This document shows, piece after piece, positions 33,839 to 44,915 of a stretch of DNA of 64,000 bases. Position 1 is the stretch's first letter; the number at the start of each line of letters is the position of its first letter. A model generated the notes under the pieces. The model saw only the letters and a program-made list of their open reading frames with translations. It was not told the DNA's origin and ran no database searches. The position numbers were made by a program, and so were the translations under genes. The stretch comes from Apiotrichum sp. Y4204 (lineage: Eukaryota > Basidiomycota > Tremellomycetes > Trichosporonales > Trichosporonaceae), in assembly GCA_025531455.1 (NCBI GenBank), contig JAMYHL010000009.1:496001-560000 (forward strand), read 5' to 3'.

Positions 33839-36089
33839 TTAGGCAGAGCAGCAAGTGCCGTTGCCGTTTTCGGCGCCATTTGCGCCATTTGAAGTCGGTT
33901 TTCCACCAACAAACGCCTCATCTGCATTCCTCGACTTCTTGTCCGCCGTGCTCGGCACGTCGAGCGCCGGGTTGCGACTGTGAAATCCAGAGGGCTTTAA
34001 CGATGCCTTGAGCACCTCAACTGGCATTATCGGCCATTCTTCAGGACGCGAGACGTGCGTGACGCCAAAGCAAGGCCAGGCGACGATGTCCTTGTCGACA
34101 ATGTCGTCGTCGCGGTCGACCCACTTCTGGAGACCAAAGTCCTTGCCACCGGGGTTCTGGTTGATGTGGACCTCGGACGGGAAGATCTCGCCGTCGCGGA
34201 AGGTGGTGACGAACATGTTCTTGCGGGCAAACGGTGCGCGGTTCCAGACCATCGAGCCGGGCTTGGCGAGCATCGGGGGCATGTCCTTGGAGACAAACTT
34301 GTAGCCGGTCGGCGTGTTCGACGCCGGGTTGATGACGTTGGCGTTCTGGATGAGCCACGTGCGGGCCTTGGCGGCTTCGTACATCTGCTGCGATTCCTTG
34401 GACGTGTTGAAGAGTGTCTTGACGGTGTGGAAACCGTTGCCGTAGTAGTTGGCCTCGGAGCCGACCTCGGCCTCGTCGGGTTCGGTGTCGACCTGGACGA
34501 CGCGGTTGTTGAGGCCGTCAATCATCGGGTCAATGCGGTACGAGAAGAGGTGCTGGTGGTGGTGGGCGACAATGTTGGGAGCAACCTGCACCTCGTGGGC
34601 GTGGTCGACGGTCTCTCCAGGCGCAAGCGGGTACGCGTTGACGATACCGGTCGCCTTGACCTCGAGGTCGATGACGCCGTCGAGGCCAAAGTTGAAGTAG
34701 AAGCCGTAGTCGTAGTTTGCGACGGTGCAGATGGACGAGATGACGAGCTTGCGGTTACGCGCGACGTGGGCGCGGTTGTCGCGGTAGTCGGTGTGCTTGA
34801 AGAGGATACCCGCGTCCTCCTCGTGGATGCAGATGGCCGACTTGATGCACTGGACACCACCGTTGCGGGTGATAAAGTTGGCGTCAAGGTAGGTGATGGA
34901 GCCGAGGCAGTCGCAGCCGAGCGCGAGCGAGTTGGCGAGCGCACCGACACCGTACTCTCCAGTGTCGAACGCGTGCTTGCGGTGGTGGGGGAAGACGGTC
35001 TTGGCGTAGGGGACGACCATCTCGGCGACCGAGAGACGGTGGAACACGGGGCGGCGGCCCTTCTCGGGGTCATCGTAGGTAATGTTGGAGAGAACAAGAC
35101 CCTCGCGGTAGGTGAAGCCAATGTGGAAGTTCCAGCCCTGCCAGCTCATCATGCGGCCGGCGAGCGAGTAGGAGACGCCGTCGGGCTGGATGACGTGCAG
35201 GGGCTTGAGGGTGTCGCGCACCTTGAAGTTTGGCTCGTCCATCATGATCTGCTCGGGGAGGTAGTTGGCCGGGGTAGAGGGGGGCGCGAAGCGGCCACGC
35301 GGCGCGGCCTTGGCGTGGGCCGCGGCCGACGAGGGAGGGACGGGAACGGCCTCGGAGGGGTTCGGGCCAGGGAAGTCGATAGCGAGGATCTCGCCAGTGT
35401 GCGAGTCGATGACGGGCACAAAGTCGCACGGGTGGGCGTAGAGGTTGTCATCGGGGCGCAGGCGGGTGAAGCAGAAGCCCTGCTGGAGACGGCGGCCGGG
35501 GAAGCGCTCGTCCACAGCAACGCACCAGCCGTCGACGTAGAGAAGCTGCTGGTCGATGCCGACAGCCTCGCAGACCTCCTTGACCTTGGGGTCGTTGCGG
35601 CAGATCTCCTCAATCCAAAGAAGCTCCTCGGTCTGGAGAGACGGGTGAATGTCGCCCTCGAGCAGAGTCCAGGAGACAACAGCCGCCTCCTTGACGTCCG
35701 CCTCGCCCTCAAGATTTGACGGCAGGTCGACAATCACGTCAAAGCCCTGCTTGGTCTCGTTGCAGATGACGTTGACCTGTATGTCAGTCAGAGTTTCTTA
35801 ACACTTTACTCACGTCAGCCTGGCGGCGGATAGGAGCGGGCTTGTATCCCGGAGGAGCCGAGGCGAGGAGCTCCTTCTCCGAGAAGAGGCCGGTCCAGCG
35901 GAGGACATCGTACTTTGGCGGCTCCTGGACGAGCGCGGTGTTGAAGAGCGGGGTGATCTTGCCGCCGGCGCGGTCGCCCTTGGCGACATACTTGCGGACG
36001 GCCTCGGCGGCGAGGCGGATCTCCTCGGGGGTGAGGGGATCATACGGGTGCGCCATCGAGGTGGGTTTCTTGGTAGTTGTGGAGACCAT
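33839..36089 (-). CDS. Copper-containing primary amine oxidase (737 aa)
   Basis: Two exons, 35814-36089 and 33839-35776. The enzyme oxidises primary amines to aldehydes with release of ammonia and hydrogen peroxide. The N-terminal domain starts in HPYDPLTPEEIRLAAEAVRK. The catalytic domain carries the cofactor motif SSICTVANYDYGFYF, whose N-Y-D Tyr is converted to topaquinone; the catalytic-base region is AFDTGEYGVGALANSLALGCDC; copper ligands are the H-x-H pair in VAHHHQHLFSYRID and the later His in GVTHVSRPEEWPIMP. Substrate-channel and fold motifs HIGFTYREGLVLSNI and HKHTD-like FKHTDYRDNRAHV are also present. No signal peptide and no SKL-type tail are seen (ends GNGTCCSA), suggesting a cytosolic form. 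A cluster of GATA-type sites lies about 300 bp upstream. Nearby aldehyde dehydrogenase could use the aldehyde product. Confidence 0.95.
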
Positions 36090-38375
36090 TGTGAGTGGGA
36101 GAGTTGGGTTGATGGTGTTCTCGACACGGTCCTCGTGTCTATATGTATCCCCGGACGCTCATCCAGCTCCACCTTGTACTCATCGGTGACCTTTCCCGCC
36201 CCACACCGCCGTCAAGGTACAACTTGGATGTCCGAGACGAAGTCGCCCCTCGTCTATCTCCGTCGTCTGTGGTGGTGGGCTGGCAATTGCCACTCCCAAT
36301 TACCCAATTAACCGGATATGAGAGGGATACACCGGGCGGGGCATCTACACTCCTCGGTGTTCGCCCATTGGCCACGCGAGCCGCGATAAAAGTGATAGTG
36401 TGTGATAAACCGCTGATATCATGGCAACCCTTGGTATGGTGGCTTCGGCTCGGTCATCTGCATATTCCGCGGGCCGAACCCCGCTTCCCCAGAGTGTACC
36501 CTTGCAGCCCGCTGGCTGTGGGGGATCGCACGTGAGGCGTATCAGGAGGCTTTCGATGTTCCGGGTGGATAAATGATTCCCCCGGGTGGGTAATTATGGC
36601 TTCTCGCCTCCAGCTGCCAACTGGGCCCGCGATACGTGAGCACATGTGACAGCGTCAGGAGGTCAAGAGGTACAGCCGGTCAGTACTCAGTCAGTGCTGC
36701 TGACGACGCGACAGGGGCGTCCAGGTACACGCGTCGCTGAATGCCCCGTGCCCCAAGTAATATCTCAACTCTCCCCTGCAAGGAATCGAAATACCACCTA
36801 GGAATCGAAATTTCTCGAGCTTGTGCTTTCTCCGGTGCGGGGCCCGTGCCGCCGCTGCCCTCGAAACCGGAGCATGAAGGGCGGATATCGTGGAGGTGGG
36901 TGTTCCAAGTTCCAGCATCGGCAGAACGTCGCTGTGCATTGCGACCCGGAATAGGCGACCGACACGTGCTGGGATCATGCTGGATCATCTCTTGTGGCTG
37001 ATCAACGGCGGGGTTTGCAGCAGCGGGGTCCTCCGTCGGTGGGCCCGTTCAGCAGCCATCGTTACAACCAGATCGCATATCTCAAGCCCCCAAGAGTCGT
37101 GGACTTGTAGCCGTTCAAGCACCATGGATCAAGAGGAGATACCGGGATGTACGGGTCCACAGCCAGGCCTCAGCTGCAGTTGACAGTTTGATCCTGCCGT
37201 CGGCAGCCCTATGCCCCAGAACACACACAGTTATGCCTATTGATTACAAACGAGTTGTCCAGCTCTCGAGCGCCACCGACAGAAGACGGTCGCGGGAGCC
37301 TTCGCTTCGGTCTGCTGGTTCTCTCCGATTCGGACTGACTGGGGGGGGGGGTTCTCTCAGACAGAGTTCTTCCAGACCGAGAATCGATACGAGTTCCACG
37401 AAGCAGAGAAGCGATGTGGAGACGAGAGGTACAGGTCTTGGGTCACCATGGTTGTCAGCTGATGTGTCGGCAGAACTGACTGTGCTGTTGTAGACTCCAC
37501 CGCTCGTAGACTCTGCCACTCGCCACTCGGTGCAGTGATCGGATACTGTGAATGCAACTAACACGAAACTTTCGATGTTTGGGTGATCGCGCGGACGAAT
37601 TCATGCTCCACCAGCCTGCAACGGTCACGGTCTGAGTAACAAGAAGTGGCATAGCCATCGTTATATTACTTCACACGTATCGCACGCAGGGCTTGTGCAC
37701 TATTTAAGAACTTTCTCTAAGTGTTCAGGTGTTCTCGCGATTGTGTGTCCACTATTGGTATGTTCATTATCGGATGGTTCACAATCCTGTGGCTACTATC
37801 TCCCGGGTATTCACTATCTTTCCCAGATAAATTGTACTATCTCGTATGCATACAGAACACAACACGTGTCTGCGCCGAACTGACAAACCTAACGGTGGAT
37901 ATGGCAGTCCAGAGTGGTGTGGCGGATAATTACGCAGACTCCAGCTAGGACGGCCGGCGGAATCACCCATGCAAGTCTCCGTGTTCTTCCTATCTAGCTA
38001 TCTAGAAGCTAGAAACGATCCGCGTGTTCTTGGTGCATGATCGACGTTTTGGACCAGGGGGATCGTCGTCCTGGGCAGGGGGATCGGCAGTTGCGCGCCA
38101 TTAAGAGCAGCCGATCGTCCAGGGCGCAAGCTCGATCTCGCACCAAAGCCACACTAAAATCAAGAGGATTGTCGCCGAACTTTCCAAGTGCCGCACTCGA
38201 TCTTCCGACGACACCAGCACAAAGGAACGCAACAACAACTACCGCGGCGCAGCTTGCAACAGGGAGGCATATTATACATATGATGACATCAGACGCTGTT
38301 GAACCAATGAATACCGCGAATCTGACTACGAGTCTTTTCTATCTTCCTCCCCATGCTGCTAACCGTTTCCGCCGA
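36090..38375. promoter_or_regulatory. Intergenic region upstream of amine oxidase, downstream of ALDH
   Basis: This 2.29-kb region carries the amine oxidase promoter at its left end, including the GATA cluster at 36384-36408. A run of eleven G residues occurs at 37341-37351. The right part (37640-38030) is comparatively AT-rich. I find no supported gene. Confidence 0.45.
36384..36408 (+). promoter_or_regulatory. Three spaced GATA-factor sites
   Basis: CGATAA (36384), TGATAG (36393) and TGATAA (36403) occur in the same orientation 9 and 10 bp apart, about 300 bp upstream of the amine oxidase start. They fit the HGATAR consensus of fungal nitrogen GATA activators (AreA/Gat1). Control by nitrogen availability is an inference from the sites and the enzyme's role. 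Confidence 0.5.
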
Positions 38376-40018
38376 TTAGATCGGCCACTCGACGGTCTGA
38401 GTGAGGTTCTGGTGGATGGCCTTGACCTGGACGTACTGATAGAGTCAGCGTCGGCGCCTCGAAAACAAATCATCAAACTTACACCTTCCAGACCGTAGGT
38501 ACCGAGCTCACGGCCGATACCCGACTGCTTGAAGCCACCGAAAGGCACGCCGACGTGGAGGAGGGCGTACTGGTTGCACCAGACGGTGCCGGCGTCGAGA
38601 GCGTGCGAAACACGAGTCATCTGGCGCGAGTCGTTGGTGAAGACGGCAGCGGCAAGACCGTAGGTGGTGTTGTTGGCGAGCTCGATGGCCTCCTCCTCGG
38701 TCGAGAACTTCTGCGCAACAATGACGGGGCCGAAGATCTCCTCCTGGACGACCTTCATGTCCGGGCGGGTGTCGGCAAGAATGGTGGGCTCGACCCAGAA
38801 GCCACCGTTGGACTTGGGCCAAGGGTTGCCACCAGTGACAACGCGAGCACCCTGCTCACGGCCCGACTGGATGTAGTTGATGACCTTGTCACGCTGGTTG
38901 GCGGAGATAAGGGGACCGAACGAGGTAGCCTCGTCCGAGGGCTGGCCGATGGCAACCGACTCGGCAAAGGTCTTGAGCTCCTTGAGGAAGTCCTCGTAGA
39001 CCGACTCGTGAACAAGAACACGCGACGAAGCGCAGCAGTCCTGGCCAGAGTTGAACCAGATACCCATGGCGGTCCACGAGGCAGCCTCCTTGAGGTCGGC
39101 CGAGGGGAAGACAACCATGGGCGACTTGCCACCAAGCTCAAGAGTGACCTTCTTGAGGTTGGACTCGGCAGCGGCGACCGAGATGCGGCGGCCGGTGACG
39201 ACCGAACCGGTGAAGGCAATCTTGTCAATGTCGAGGTGGCGCGAAATGGCCTCGCCGGTGGTGGCACCAAAGCCGGGAAGGGTGTTGACGACACCAGGGG
39301 GGAAGCCAGCCTCTTTGATGAGGTCGCACATGTAGAGAGCCGAGAGCGGGGTGAGCTCGGAGGGCTTCATGACGACAGTGCAGCCAGCAGCGACAGCGGG
39401 GCCGATCTTCCAGGCCCACATGAGAAGGGGGTAGTTCCAGGGAATGATCTGACCGCAGACACCAATGGGCTGGTGGACGGTGTAGCAGAACTTCTCGTCA
39501 CCAAAGTGGGGGATGGTCTGGCCGAAGAACTTGTCGGCGAGGCCGGCGTAGTAACGGAGGCAGCCGGCGGCGTCGGCGACGTCGGAGAGGCGGGCAATGC
39601 GGACGCCCTTGCCAGAGTCAAGCGACTCGATGGCGGCAATCTTCTCAGCGTCACGGTCCATCAGGTCGGCGAGCTTGAAGAGGACTTAGAGTCAGAGATG
39701 GAGGGCAATGAGATACTCACGAGCAGCACGCTCGGGGGAAGCGGTGTGGAGACCCCAGACAGTCTTGAACGCCTTGCGGGCAGCAGTGACGGCGCGGTCG
39801 ACATCCTCCTTGGAGGCGTGGGCGACGTCGATGAACTTCTTGCCAGTGGCAGGGTTGATGACCTCAAAAGTCTCCTTCGTGGAAGGCTCGACCCACTCGT
39901 TGTTGCTGACTGTTAGCGCGGCTGAGGCAACATGACAGCCAGCTACTCACATGAAGAGACCGGTGGGGAGCTCGAGCTTGCCCTGGCCGGGAACCTCAAT
40001 GGTAGTGTGGGTAGGCAT
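38376..40018 (-). CDS. NAD(P)-dependent aldehyde dehydrogenase (504 aa)
   Basis: Four exons: 39951-40018, 39721-39905, 38483-39684 and 38376-38435. The protein begins MPTHTTIEVPGQGKLELPTG. ALDH landmarks in order: PIGVCGQIIPWNYPLLMWAW (cofactor fold), KPSELTPLSALY, the glycine loop FTGSVVTGRRI, the catalytic Glu in TLELGGKSPMVVF, the nucleophile Cys in WFNSGQDCCASSRV, EEIFGPVIVAQ and PFGGFKQSGIGRELG. The final small exon gives YVQVKAIHQNLTQTVEWPI, the usual oligomerisation tail. Length is typical of the family (about 500 aa). No mitochondrial presequence is seen, so cytosolic location is likely. It probably oxidises aliphatic aldehydes to acids and may handle the aldehyde made by the neighbouring amine oxidase. 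It is divergent from the Zn2Cys6 regulator. Confidence 0.95.
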
Positions 40019-41247
40019 GGTGGATGTGATTCGAGTGATGCAAGGGGTGTGTGGGAAAGCGAAGAGCTGTTGCCCAGGGGCTAGTTATACAGCTCCATCG
40101 GTACGGTGCGAGTGGTCACCGAACCCTTTTGCTGGACGATAACGACGGCTGTTCGCGGGGTGCTTGTTGCACGTCATGCGAAGCGATATCGAGGCGAGCG
40201 ACCACCAGGGTGACAGACGAGTTAGACGCCTAGACGACGTAATGGAAATCTGGGGTAACCACCTTGAGCGCTGTATGGACAGTGTGGGGAAGTCTCCAGG
40301 CACGCAGCCTGGTCAGGTGGGCAGGGGACCACAAGCGCCGAGCGCGAGCAAGTTGGTGCCGACCAGCCGATGGTAGTCCTGTGTGAATACCCGTTTAGGC
40401 GGATTGCCAATCAATTACCCGTGACCGAGCCGAGATAGACGCCGGCATGCCAACTTGCCACTGGCCACCGTGGGTTGTGCTGTGGGAATCAAGTGACACT
40501 CACGCGCCCCCGCGGTCGCCGGTGGATACTGGTATACTCGCCACGGCGATACCATACGCCTCGGAGCTCCGGAAAGTTCAGAATACTAATGCAACGGTGA
40601 CAAGGAGCGATCGCGCGGGGCCCATGCGCCGAACCGCGGTGGTTGGCGCCGCCCGTGTCGGTTACTCGACACGAAGTGTATTTCTGTCCAGCGAAGGAAT
40701 GCCGAGAAACGCGTGCTGTGGGGCCGCGCAAGTGAGACCGAGCTGACATCAGATTGCTCGACGGCACATCCAAGTCAGTCACTGAGCTGGGAGTAACCCG
40801 CGATGTCATGTCCGCCTGCATGCAACGTTTGTCTACATTGGGGTTGATCACATCAAGCGGTAGCATCAGTGCAAACTCAATCGTTCTGGTGGTCTTGCGT
40901 CAAGATAAGCCCCACATCGGGTCCCTAACCATCTTCAGGTCCATCAAATACACCACCACCTCGTGTTAGATCATCCTATCTATCTTTCCGGATTCTTCCA
41001 CCTTGTCATCTCGTCAACTGTCACAAACCACAACACTTCTTTTTGTTCTTCTTTTATTTTCGCGCATTCATCCCCTTATCGATAGCAGCGACAGGATATA
41101 CAACAAGCAACGGAATCGGGCTGCGTGACTTGTGATCCAGTGCTCTGGATTCATTTGCGCCATTTCTTTTACCCCGGCCTGCCTCCACAGGCGTGCGTCT
41201 TTTGTTGAGTGCGTCTTTTGTTCTTTGTTGGCGTAGTCCGGAACACG
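40019..41247. promoter_or_regulatory. Divergent promoter between ALDH and Zn2Cys6 regulator
   Basis: This 1.23-kb region has HGATAR sites CGATAA (40137), AGATAA (40903) and overlapping TTATCGATAG (41078-41087). The part next to the regulator (40940-41060) is T/C-rich. No gene was found. Control of both flanking genes from this region is plausible. Confidence 0.4.
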
Positions 41248-44234
41248 ATGCAGGACCAACAATCCAACCATCCCATGGAGCCATCGACCGGCATCACGCG
41301 GAAAAGGTCATTACGCGCATGCGATGTGAGTACCAGGATCGTCGTGATCGACGTGATCGCCGTGTTGTTTATATCCCTCCTGATGGCGATCCCACTTTCC
41401 ATCCAAGACCTTTGGCTGACGCTCTCTTCTGCATAACACATACCACCCCATTACCGAAATCTCGTACTTCAATCTTCCCCATTCTCATCGCTCGCCTGTT
41501 GATGTCAACACCGATCTTCCATCACTTGTTCGATGCGTATAGGGATGTAGACAGTGAGTCTGTGCTCACCATGAAACACGTCACCGCTCCCATAGCTCAC
41601 CTATTCAGTCGTCGGATGAAATGCGAGGACCTCCAGTCATCCCCTAGTGATGGGACGCAGTCGTGCAAAGTGTGCCGCGAGAATCGGGAGGAATGTACAT
41701 TCAATGACCCTGTTCGTAAACGGTGAGTAGATAGAGACCGAGGACGTGACTCACACCTCAGTGGTCCACGTCCGGGATGGCGGTTACGGGCTCAGAACTC
41801 GCCCGAGAACTCCAAGTCTGCACATCGACAGGAGCTGCGGAGTGACCCAATTTCCGGCCCATCAACATCGATGCCGATCAAAAGCTCGACCGCAGGACAA
41901 CCACATTCGCATCCGCAACCACATCCGCATCCATCCGACAGCCCTCACGCGTCAAACGGAATGTCACTAGAGCCTGATGATGAAGCATCGTCGCCCCCAC
42001 CCCAGTCCATGGGCCAACAACCATCTTCACGATTGCGGCCGCGTGTACCCCTCATGGGTCTCCCCACCTCCCTTGTTGATCAGCTTCTCGCCCTCTATTT
42101 CACCCACGTCCACGTGAGTAACATTCTCTGACCTCTGCGCCGCCTACGCCGCGTTCACCGATACCTGTTCTTCGGCTCCATCGCTTGTCCCCACGCCACA
42201 GAACCTAGACCTATCATCTTTGGTCATACCAAGCTTGTGGCGTATCTATTACATATTGCTAACGCGCCACAGAATGTCTGGCCACTCATCTACAAGCCCA
42301 TGTTCCACCCACACACCACAAGTCCCCCACTCCTATTGGCGATGCTCGCCATCGCTGCTTGTGTGGCACCACCGTCGGAGGTCCAGGGGCATCCGGTTAT
42401 TGACAAGGAGAAACTATTCCAAATGGCCGAGACTGCGTTGCATCGCTGCCGGCTGGAATGTCGCATTGATATCATACAGTCGCTTATCCTGCTGAGTCTC
42501 CGCCAGACGGGATGCGGCGATAAGCACTCGGCTTTCACGTACGCCGGTCGGGCATGCTGCATGGCACTCAACCTTGGTCTCAATCTTGCCCCAGCATCGT
42601 TCGAGTCGCCGGCTGAGACTGAGCTCAGATCTCGTGTCTATGTAAGCACATGGTGAAATGTTTGGGCTAACCAAGACAGTGGAACTGCTATGTTTTGGAC
42701 AAAACCCTGGCGGAAGAGACCGGGCGCTCATTCCTCCTGCCCTACCGCCGTTCCAGCACTCCACTACCGTCCATCAATGAAGTGGACGAATTCGAGACGT
42801 GGCCACCACTGCCGACGTCCGCGCTTCCGTTGCCCCGCAGTGTACGCCACATTGTTCCGCGACGAGGCTACGTCATGAGTTGTTTCGTATGGACGTGCCA
42901 CCTCGCCATGGTCGTGGAGAACATCCTGGATCTGGATGTTGTGGGACCTCCCGTCAGTCATGATCCCAATCTTTGGGTTCAGCAGTTTACCGCTTCACTC
43001 ATGGAGGATCGTGGAGAGGCCATCAACCGTGCGGAGCGTATCTCGAACCAGCTCGAGGGCTGGCGCAACGCCTTGCCTCAGCACCTCGACGTCGATCTGT
43101 CACACAACGTCTCGCCCCTACCGCATCATGTCGTTGGGTTGGCATGGTATCACAGTGCGCAGATTTTACTCCATTCACGATTCATCAAGCGGCGCCACCT
43201 GTTTCCCAGCCAAGACAAGTCGGAAGAAGAGATCGCGGCCCGCACTCATGCCACATGCTCCTCGGCCGCAGAATCTGTGATTAAGCTCCTGGCCCATCTG
43301 GACCGCCACCGTCTCCTCAGCCAAACGAGCTCCGACATCATCCATATACTCAGTTTAGCTACTCTCTTTGAAGGTAAGCGAGGGAATCAATCAGCTTGTA
43401 CTAACATGAAAGCCTTCGACGCCAGCGACCCGAATGAAGCCCTTGCCGAGCGTGCCAAGGTCAACTTTGCCCAATGTTGCATTTGGCTTCGCGATTGTTC
43501 CAGCTCATGGCCAACGGCATCTGCACACAAGCTCTTTTTTGAAGGATGTGAGTGGGACATTGTATGGAAACCAGAAAACCTTCTAACAACCAGTAATCCA
43601 AGGAGGTCTCAAGCTCTCCAACTCTGACGATTCGACCAACATTCATGGTGTCTCCCCTCAATCCAACTCTCTCGTTGGGGCCTCGCCCCCCATGCCTGAA
43701 GGACTGCGCTTAATCGGGCGTAACTTATCTGTTTCCGACGGTACTTCCAAAGCCTGTCAACCTCCTATGGGCATCTCGAGTCTCTTCCAGCTGCCGCAGT
43801 TCTTCTGGAACCATGTCACCAATGCCATCCCCGGCCAGCAACCAGCACAGTCACAGAACCTAGACGCTTCCTCGTTTGACTTTATGCTTGGTTCTCCTGA
43901 AGTCAACATGGGCATGGGCTTAGGAGACTGGAGCAGTACGGCCGACCATCACACGCCGTTAGTGGGTTCGGGCGTAGGGCCGGGACCAGGACCGCCAACC
44001 GGAACCAGCACCAGCTCGAACAATACCGGAAAGATGCTTCATTTAGGCGACCATCAGCAACAGCAACCGCAACAACCCTCTCCCTCGATCTCCTGGGACC
44101 AGCCTCTGGATCACGACCCGGGGCCTGGTGGACTGGTCAACGGTCAGGGCGTCCCTTATGTGCAAAACCTTGATCCTTCGGCAGTGTATTCAGTCTTAAT
44201 GAGCTTCATGGTTGAAGCAGCCAAGAGTCAATAG
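41248..44234 (+). CDS. Zn2Cys6 transcription factor with fungal TF domain (797 aa)
   Basis: Eight exons: 41248-41325, 41543-41553, 41609-41722, 41762-42113, 42273-42641, 42680-43373, 43413-43547 and 43594-44234. The DNA-binding zinc cluster is LRACDGCRHRRMKCED followed by SCKVCRENREECTF, i.e. C-x2-C-x6-C ... C-x2-C-x6-C. It only assembles if an 11-nt microexon (GGATGTAGACA) is included. A His/Pro-rich linker follows, then the fungal-specific regulatory domain: YKPMFHPHTTSPPLLLAMLA, CRIDIIQSLILLSLRQTG, YAGRACCMALNLGLNL and WNCYVLDKTLAEETGRSF. The C-terminal third is Gln/Pro/Gly-rich and may be an activation region. It likely regulates genes close by, such as the divergent aldehyde dehydrogenase and perhaps the amine oxidase, though the sequence does not prove this. 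Intron 1 (217 bp) and the 159-bp intron before 42273 are longer than most here. Confidence 0.88.
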
Positions 44235-44915
44235 CGGGTTAATGAGCGATCGTAAGTCGCGTAGTCGAGGGCACTCAAGATAGCTTCCGAATTGTGAAAC
44301 CTGTGCCCTTTGTAGAATTATTCATTGTAATGGCCACATGGCCCACGACTTTGTCACAATTGTACGAGGTACGACGGTCTCATTATGCAACCCCCGACGG
44401 TCGGGGTTCTTGGTCTTCAAACAGTCCCTGTCGATTTACGGGCCGTCGCGATCGTTCTTCTGCGCACAGGCCTCCATTTTTCTTGTGAGCCCTCTTGACG
44501 CAACTTTAAAGAGCCTTGTCTCGACTTGTTCCTGTTACACGCTTTACGGCAGTAGACTACAATTATAATCTAAAACATGTGCCGCAAGTGTCGCCTGTGT
44601 GAGCCACAGACGCGGAATATGAGGCGGTGTAAGCTTAACGATGAGCTGTTGCCATGTTACAGAGAAGGAGGCTAAACGTCATTAACGCGGGTTCCGCGCG
44701 GCTGTGCCCTAGTATCGAGCTTATGGGCAGCGATGCTGAACGTTGACCCTCTCACTGACCCCTGGGTGACAGAACCAAGCCGGCAGGATGAGGCATGGAG
44801 ACCGGTCCCGGTGTACTGTGCTCATTGTCGGGAGGTATGCGGGGTAGTGGTGAAGACAGGAATATGCAGTCTTGACTTCTCTCACACTTCCCACACTCTC
44901 ACGATCATTACCAGA
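44235..44915. other. Intergenic region
   Basis: This 0.68-kb region separates the regulator from the membrane glycoprotein gene. The final 60 bp before 44916 are C/T-rich (CTCTCACACTTCCCACACTC) like other leaders here. A 32-codon frame beginning MCRKCRLCEP at about 44578 exists but is too short to support. Confidence 0.4.

Noticed and set aside
34055..35719. 554-codon plus-strand frame over the amine oxidase
   Set aside because: Antisense shadow of a highly biased gene; the minus strand encodes a clear enzyme with all catalytic residues.
44578..44676. Short frame with Cys-rich start MCRKCRLCEP, considered as a third micro-gene member
   Set aside because: Lacks the CPG...N-x-G and H-x2-EY elements and the conserved intron, so similarity is only in cysteines.
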